Positions 57,710 through 64,000 of a stretch of 64,000 nucleotides of DNA are shown piece after piece. The stretch's first letter is position 1; each line of letters begins with the position of its first letter. The DNA is taken from assembly GCA_945910005.1 (NCBI GenBank), contig OX246738.1:22453686-22517685 (forward strand). The letters run 5' to 3'. Both the position numbers and the translations under genes were made by a program. This DNA is from Isoperla grammatica (lineage: Eukaryota > Arthropoda > Insecta > Plecoptera > Perlodidae). The notes below the pieces were generated by a model that was given only the letters and a program-made list of their open reading frames with translations, made no database searches and was not told the origin of the DNA.

Positions 57710-58456
57710 TCCACGCTGTCTTGTCCCATGCTGACGTCACGGCGAACTAGACGCAATGTATATATGCGCGCTTTCTCTGCGAAGATCATCCCCTGCCTCG
57801 TGTATGGTAAGGGTTGGAGGAAGTCTCGAAGATATCCATCGACGTCGTCTACAACTGCAAAACAGAGCAAACGGAGAAGCAACACCAACAAAAAATAGAT
57901 TCATCCCCTTCACTTCCTCAACTCAAACGAACAGGTTTAAGGATGGCCATACCACTGAACGAACACACACACCGGCAGACATCTATACCAGAAAAAATGC
58001 ACGCCGCCCAAAGGTAGGGAATACACTAAACCCGGTAGAAAAACTGTCGAGCGCATAAACAACCAAGTGGCTGTGCCAACCTTCGCGATCAAACTGTCCG
58101 AAATGGACCGAACCCATGAAGTTCCCGGGTCCTCTGAAGAGAACCTCAAAGGAACTATACGACTCTAATGCTCTAAACGCAGTCCTGAAGAAAGACATCT
58201 CTCTCCCACCCTCTCATCTAAAAGGTGTTCAACCAAACAAAATGCACGCCGCCCGAAGGTAGGGCATACACTTAGTCCAGTATAGAAACCAGTCAGTGAT
58301 ACGGGCAGAAAATAACATTCCAATCTTTAGGAGTTATTAAAAGAAGTAATTGAATTTTCATTGTACTCACCCGGCACGATGTGCCGACATCTCAATGGAC
58401 TAGGTGGACTGGATGGGGCCATTGTCTGGCAGCCTAACCCAACGTTCAGTGACTTG
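57710..58456 (-). CDS. Exon cassette copy 4, unknown protein module
   Basis: Exon A 58371-58456 (86 nt; ATG at 58420-58422) and exon B 57710-57854 (145 nt), both open with all four splice sites. Exon B ends ...D-S-V plus GA before the donor, giving Asp at the junction with the next exon A instead of Asn. Otherwise as copy 3 with Arg (A-R-I-Y). Confidence 0.45.
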
Positions 58457-58510
58457 CTGTAACAGGATACTTGAGTTACAACCATGCTTGAAATATTCAG
58501 TGCAAATTAA

Positions 58511-58950
58511 GGCCGTATCTCAAAGCTCCTTAGTAGGCGAAATAGTCAACTATTTTGGAAAAAGTGACGTAATAAGTAGGCGACTAAAGCTCAAAGTCGT
58601 TACACTTTAAGTCGATAGCTGTTAGGAACCGAAAGTGGTACTTCATTCGACAGCTAACGTCTTAAGATGGAGGACGTTGAAGACAAAGCTGAGGTGCACA
58701 TCAAATGTGAGTAAACATTGTATTATTTTACAATATCTGACTTTATGTCAGTGTAGACATTGCTTATTGCATCATTTAAATAATATGCTGTGGGCTCTAT
58801 TAATATTTTTGGTATTTTTCGTTGCATTTAAACGTTATGTCACTACCATCTAGTCATCATGTCCAAAGCTCTAGTGATTAGCATTAAGCAGTTAATTTAG
58901 TTCCCAGTTGACTTCATTTGAGTCCATACTTGGAGTTTTGAGATACGGCC
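58511..58950. mobile_element. Harbinger-like MITE in unit 4
   Basis: 440 bp, TAA-flanked. The right TIR reads GGAGTTTTGAGATACGGCC (one change). Confidence 0.85.
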
Positions 58951-59422
58951 TAATTAAGTAATTTTGAATACGTAAAAGTAGTAGTATTCAAAATCGTAAG
59001 AATGTCGAGTATGGCGTATGATGCATGAAATGTAGTAGGAGGTTGCCAGAAAAGATGCGTAAATTTGCCCAAACACACAAGGTGGCATGGTAACTTATGT
59101 GTGTCACAAGTAGTAAACCTAAAATGTGCAATACAATCGTAATTATAACATCCTATACAGTACGAATCTAGATTGCTTTTAATTGTCATTCTTTTTCAAT
59201 ACAAGTGCAACTACTTTTCTTTATCGTGAATTTATACACAAACTATTGAAATTTTTCGTCCCAATGTAAAGAGATAAGCGTGCTGTGCCCCCTTAATGAA
59301 ATAACAAATATAATTAAATTTACTCAATTAAGTTATCTAGTTCCTAACTCATTACACATCAATACAATGAAGGAATAGTTTTATCATCGTAGCAACATCG
59401 CTTGTATTTTAAACACACTCAC

Positions 59423-60168
59423 TTCACGCTGTCTTGTCCCATGCTGACGTCACGGCGAACTAGACGCAATGTATATATGCGCGCTTTCTCTGCGAAGATC
59501 ATCCCCTGCCTCGTGTATGGTAAGGGTTGGAGGAAGTCTCGAAGATATCCATCGACGTCGTCTACAACTGCAAAACAGAGCAAACGGAGAAGCAACACCA
59601 ACAAAAAATAGATTCATCCCCTCCACTTCCTCAACTCAAACGAACAAGTTTAAGGATGGCCATACCACTGAACGAACACACACACCGGCAGACATCTATA
59701 CCAGAAAAAATGCACGCCGCCTAAAGGTAGGGAATACACTAAACCCGGTAGAAAACTGTCGAGCGCATAAACAACCAAGTGGCTGTGCCAACCTTCGCGA
59801 TCAAACTGTCCGAAATGGACCGAACCCATGAAGTTCCCGGGTCCTCTGAAGAGAACCTCAAAGGAACTATACGACTCTAATGCTCTAAACGCAGTCCTGA
59901 AGAAAGACATCTCTCTCCCACCCTCTCATCTAAAAGGTGTTCAACCAAACAAAATGCACGCCGCCCGAAGGTAGGGCATACACTTAGTCCAGTATAGAAA
60001 CCAGTCAGTGATACGGGCAGAAAATAACATTCCAATCTTTAGGAGTTATTAAAAGAAGTAATTGAATTTTCATTGTACTCACCCGGCACGATGTGCCGAC
60101 ATCTCAATGGACTAGGTGGACTGGATGGGGCCATTGTCTGGCAGCCTAACCCAACGTTCAGTGACTTG
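59423..60168 (-). CDS. Exon cassette copy 5, unknown protein module
   Basis: Exon A 60083-60168 (86 nt) and exon B 59423-59567 (145 nt), both open with intact splice sites. The predicted module equals that of copy 6 and differs from copy 4 only at the exon B junction codon. Confidence 0.45.
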
Positions 60169-60222
60169 CTGTAACAGGATACTTGAGTTACAACCATGCT
60201 TGAAATATTCAGTGCAAATTAA

Positions 60223-60662
60223 GGCCGTATCTCAAAGCTCCTTAGTAGGCGAAATAGTCAACTATTTTGGAAAAAGTGACGTAATAAGTAGGCGACTAAA
60301 GCTCAAAGTCGTTACACTTTAAGTCGATAGCTGTTAGGAACCGAAAGTGGTACTTCATTCGACAGCTAACGTCTTAAGATGGAGGACGTTGAAGACAAAG
60401 CTGAGGTGCACATCAAATGTGAGTAAACATTGTATTATTTTACAATATCTGACTTTATGTCAGTGTAGACATTGCTTATTGCATCATTTAAATAATATGC
60501 TGTGGGCTCTATTAATATTTTTGGTATTTTTCGTTGCATTTAAACGTTATGTCACTACCATCTAGTCATCATGTCCAAAGCTCTAGTGATTAGCATTAAG
60601 CAGTTAATTTAGTTCCCAGTTGACTTCATTTGAGTCCATACTTGGAGTTTTGAGATACGGCC
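60223..60662. mobile_element. Harbinger-like MITE in unit 5
   Basis: 440 bp, TAA-flanked, shares the right-TIR change of unit 4, so units 4 and 5 are recent duplicates. Confidence 0.85.
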
Positions 60663-61134
60663 TAATTAAGTAATTTTGAATACGTAAAAGTAGTAGTATT
60701 CAAAATCGTAAGAATGTCGAGTATGGCGTATGATGCATGAAATGTAGTAGGAGGTTGCCAGAAAAGATGCGTAAATTTGCCCAAACACACAAGGTGGCAT
60801 GGTAACTTATGTGTGTCACAAGTAGTAAACCTAAAATGTGCAATACAATCGTAATTATAACATCCTATACAGTACGAATCTAGATTGCTTTTAATTGTCA
60901 TTCTTTTTCAATACAAGTGCAAGTACTTTTCTTTATCGTGAATTTATACACAAACTATTGAAATTTTTCGTCCCAATGTAAAGAGATAAGCGTGCTGTGC
61001 CCCCTTTATGAAATAACAAATATAATTAAATTTACTCAATTAAGTTATCTAGTTCCTAACTCATTACACATCAATACAATGAAGGAATAGTTTTATCATC
61101 GTAGCAACAACGCTTGTATTTTAAACACACTCAC

Positions 61135-61881
61135 TTCACGCTGTCTTGTCCCATGCTGACGTCACGGCGAACTAGACGCAATGTATATATGCGCGCTTTC
61201 TCTGCGAAGATCATCCCCTGCCTCGTGTATGGTAAGGGTTGGAGGAAGTCTCGAAGATATCCATCGACGTCGTCTACAACTGCAAAACAGAGCAAACGGA
61301 GAAGCAACACCAACAAAAAATAGATTCATCCCCTTCACTTCCTCAACTCAAACGAACAAGTTTAAGGATGGCCATACCACTGAACGAACACACACACCGG
61401 CAGACATCTATACCAGAAAAAATGCACGCCGCCCAAAGGTAGGGAATACACTAAATCCGGTAGAAAATCTGTCGAGCGCATAAACAACCAAGTGGCTGTG
61501 CCAACCTTCGCGATCAAACTGTCCGAAATGGACCGAACCCATGAAGTTCACGGGTCCTCTGAAGAGAACCTCAAAGGAACTATACGACTCTAATGCTCTA
61601 AACGCGGTCCTGAAGAAAGACATCTCTCTTCCACCCTCTCATCTAAAAGGTGTTCAACCAAACAAAATGCACGCCGCCCGAAGGTAGGGCATACACTTAG
61701 TCCAGTATAGAAACCAGTCAGTGATACGGGCAGAAAATAACATTCCAATCTTTAGGAGTTATTAAAAGAAGTAATTGAATTTTCATTGTACTCACCCGGC
61801 ACGATGTGCCGACATCTCAATGGACTAGGTGGACTGGATGGAGCCATTGTCTGGCAGCCTAACCCAACGTTCAGTGACTTG
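61135..61881 (-). CDS. Exon cassette copy 6, unknown protein module
   Basis: Exon A 61796-61881 (86 nt) and exon B 61135-61279 (145 nt), open with intact splice sites. The second codon after the internal ATG is GCT instead of GCC, a silent change. Confidence 0.45.
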
Positions 61882-61935
61882 CTGTAACAGGACACTTGAG
61901 TTACAACCATGCTTGAAATATTCAGTGCAAATTAA

Positions 61936-62375
61936 GGCCGTATCTCAAAGCTCCTTAGTAGGCGAAATAGTCAACTATTTTGGAAAAAGTGACGTAATAA
62001 GTAGGCGACTAAAGCTCAAAGTCGTTACACTTTTAGTCGATAGCTGTTAGGAACCGAAAGTGGTACTTCATTCGACAGCTAACGTCTTAAGATGGAGGAC
62101 GTTGAAGACAAAGCTGAGGTGCACATCAAATGTGAGTAAACATTGTATTATTTTACAATATCTGACTTTATGTCAGTGTAGACATTCCTTATTGCATCAT
62201 TTAAATAATATGCTGTGGGCTCTATTAATATTTTTGGTATTTTTCGTTGCATTTAAACGTTATGTCACTGCCATCTAGTCATCATCTCCAAAGCTCTAGT
62301 GATTAGCATTAAGCAGTTAATTTAGTTCCCAGTTGACTTCATTTGAGTCCATACTTGGAGCTTTGAGATACGGCC
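61936..62375. mobile_element. Harbinger-like MITE in unit 6
   Basis: 440 bp with both original 19-bp ends and TAA flanks. It is the last copy before the empty site in unit 7. Confidence 0.85.
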
Positions 62376-62847
62376 TAATTAAGTAATTTTGAATACGTAA
62401 AAGTAGTAGTATTCAAAATCGTAAGAATGTCGAGTATGGCGTATGATGCATGAAATGTAGTAGGAGGTTGCAGGAAAAGATGCGTAAATTTGCCCAAACA
62501 CACAAGGTGGCATGGTAACTTATGTGTGTCACAAGTAGTAAACCTAAAATGTGCAATACAATCGTAATTATAACATCCTATACAGTACGAATCTAGATTG
62601 CTTTTAATTGTCATTCTTTTTCAATACAAGTGCAAGTACTTTTCTTTATCGTGAATTTATACACAAACTATTGAAATTTTTCGTCCCAATGTAAAGAGAT
62701 AAGCGTGCTGTGCCCCCTTAATGAAATAACAAATATAATTAAATAAACTCAATTAAGTTAACTAGTTCCTAACTCATTATACATCATATCAATGAAGGAA
62801 TAGTTTTATCGTCGTAGCAACAACGCTTGTATTTTAAACACACTCAC

Positions 62848-63595
62848 TTCACGCTGTCTTGTCCCATGCTGACGTCACGGCGAACTAGACGCACTGTATA
62901 TATGCGCGCTTTCTCTGCGAAAATCATCCCCTGCCTCGTGTATTGTAAGGGTTGGAGGAAGTCTCGAAGATATCCATCGACGTCGTCTACAACTGCAAAA
63001 CAGAGCAAACGGAGAAGCAACACCAACAGAAAATAGATTCATCCCCTTCACTTCTTCAACTCAAACGAACAAGTCTAAGGATGGCCATACCACTGAACGA
63101 ACACACACACCGGCAGACATCTATACCAGAAAAAATGCACGCCGCCCGAAGGTAGGGAATACACTAAACCCGGTAGAAAAACTGTCGAGCGCATAAACAA
63201 CCAAGTGGCTGTGCCAACCTTCGCGATCAAACTGTCCGAAATGGACCGAACCCATGAAGTTCCCGGGTCCTCTGAAGAGAACCTCAAAGGAACTATACGA
63301 CTCTAATGCTCTAAACGCGGTCCTGAAGAAAGACATCTCTCTCCCACCCTCTCATCTAAAAGGTGTTCAACCAAACAAAATGCACGCCGCCCGAAGGTAG
63401 GGAATACACTTAGTCCAGTATAGAAACCAGTCAGTGATACGGGCAGAAAATAACATTCCAATCTTTAGGAGTTATTAAAAGAAGTAATTGAATTTTCATT
63501 GTACTCACCCGGCACGATGTGCCGACATCTCGATGGACTAGGTGGACTGGATGGGGCCATTGTCTGGCAGCCCAACTCCGCGTTCAGATGACTTG
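62848..63595 (-). CDS. Exon cassette copy 7 (first in gene order), unknown protein module
   Basis: Exon A 63509-63595 is 87 nt: an extra base near its start (AAGTCATCTG for AAGTCACTG) means it is open only if entered two bases before a codon boundary, that is from an upstream exon ending in phase 1. The exon candidate at 63978-64000 ends in exactly that phase. Exon B 62848-62992 (145 nt) is open with two changes (L-Q-Y-T for L-P-Y-T; I-Y-T-V for I-Y-T-L), and exon A has P-S-R for P-L-R. This unit has no MITE. It is the most diverged intact copy and the likely ancestral-type one. Confidence 0.45.
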
Positions 63596-63646
63596 CTGTA
63601 ACAGGACACTTGAGTTACAACGATGCTTGAAATATTCAGTGCAAAT

Positions 63647-63649
63647 TAA
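63647..63649. other. Empty MITE insertion site (single TAA) in unit 7
   Basis: Unit 7 reads GCAAATTAATTAAGTATT where units 1-6 read GCAAATTAA, MITE, TAATTAAGTATT. Only one TAA is present, so this is either the pre-insertion state or a perfect excision. Confidence 0.85.
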
Positions 63650-63977
63650 TTAAGTATTTTTGAATACTTAAAAGTAGTCGTATTCAAAATCCTTACAATG
63701 TCGAACATGGCGTATGATGCATGAAATGAAGTGGGAGGTTGCCAGAAAAGATGCCCAAATTTGCCGCGCCGCGGCAAGAGACATGGGAACCAGGCATAAT
63801 TCTTCTTCCGGTCTATATCAAAATCAAGCGTTATGGAGATGGCAGGTTTTGCATCTATACGACTCAAAATTATAAATACTTTATTATTTTTTATGTCTGA
63901 ACAATAAAATAATTTAATAGATTTTTATATAAATACAAATAACATACGCTGCTTGCTCGTGAATGATTGCTACTCAC

Positions 63978-64000
63978 CAGACATGGCCAGATAGGCCGCT
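63978..64000 (-). CDS. Partial exon at the window edge
   Basis: The minus strand reads GCCATGTCTG|GTGAGTAG, a strong donor (GT at 63976-63977). The frame ending in phase 1 is open for all visible codons (A-A-Y-L-A-M-S). It would splice in phase onto exon A of copy 7, 380 bp downstream. Only 23 nt are in the window, so this is tentative. Confidence 0.35.

Larger units (their letters stand above)
52551..63765 (-). repeat. Tandem array of seven 1.71-kb units
   Basis: The landmark GCTGTCTTGTCCCATGCTG recurs at about 52578, 54289, 56004, 57716, 59429, 61141 and 62854, a period of 1,711-1,715 bp. Each unit holds two minus-strand exon candidates, an internally duplicated block (ATGCACGCCGCCCGAAGG twice, about 250 bp apart) and, in units 1-6, a 440-bp MITE. 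Homology starts at GTATTTT-CACACTCACTTC (about 52551) and ends at AAATTTGCC (63765). Units 4-6 are nearly identical; units 1 and 7, at the edges, differ most, as expected if exchange homogenises the middle. Confidence 0.95.

Noticed and set aside
62375..62614. 79-codon minus frame (M-T-I-K-S-N-L-D-S-Y) present in units 1, 2 and 4-6
   Set aside because: Unit 3 has lost the downstream part and unit 7 diverges here; no splice sites. Repetition alone is not evidence of coding.
63121..63336. 71-codon minus frame (M-S-F-F-R-T-A-F-R-A) present in every 1.71-kb unit
   Set aside because: It lies between exons A and B without a convincing donor; its presence in all units follows from recent duplication. 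It could be a third exon, but I cannot support it.

Overview
This is a eukaryotic, AT-rich, intron- and repeat-dominated window, most probably from a marine invertebrate. It has no operons, no long gene-length ORFs, no rRNA, and nearly all open frames are by-products of tandem repeats. The evidence for a metazoan is spliced exons with GT/AG sites and Kozak-like starts, many short inverted-repeat transposons (hAT-like and PIF/Harbinger-like MITEs, foldbacks), tRNA-derived SINE remnants, and very many micro- and minisatellites. The species cannot be fixed from the sequence.

Layout. 1-9.5 kb: noncoding, with a striking (TTTCA)n(TTTTA)n block at 2.05-2.3 kb and a hAT-type nonautonomous element with a perfect 8-bp target duplication (4452-5222). 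9.5-11.2 kb: a reverse-transcriptase-like remnant, a 41-bp minisatellite and a dispersed repeat. 11-22 kb: noncoding, with several foldback/MITE elements and hairpins. 22.46-22.67 kb: a convincing first coding exon on the minus strand, ending in a transmembrane segment that resembles TM1 of family B (secretin/adhesion) GPCRs. 22.7-29.6 kb: intron-like. 29.64-31.4 kb: about 59 copies of a 30-bp minisatellite, open in every forward frame. 32-42.5 kb: two copies of one MITE, a cluster of about 750-bp dispersed repeats that carry a conserved 42-codon hydrophobic-leader micro-ORF, composite 33-bp/41-bp minisatellites, a CpG-rich promoter-like patch at 40.75-40.95 kb and a (TTA)n block. 43-49.3 kb: further inverted-repeat elements, a CRE-like palindrome next to a possible first exon, and a 35/36-bp minisatellite of about 50 copies.

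52.55-63.77 kb is the most interesting part: seven head-to-tail copies of a unit of about 1.71 kb. On the minus strand each unit carries two predicted exons (86 and 145 nt) with good splice sites and matching phases; together they are 231 nt (77 codons), so the pair is frame-neutral and copies can be chained. Copies 3-7 are open and copies 1-2 are broken. Copy 7, first in transcription order, has a one-base difference that matches the phase of another exon at the right edge of the window. I infer a gene with a duplicated exon cassette; I do not recognise the protein. Six of the seven units carry a 440-bp Harbinger-like MITE with TAA target duplication, and the seventh shows the empty site.

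How the genes work together cannot be stated: only fragments of perhaps two to four minus-strand genes are visible.
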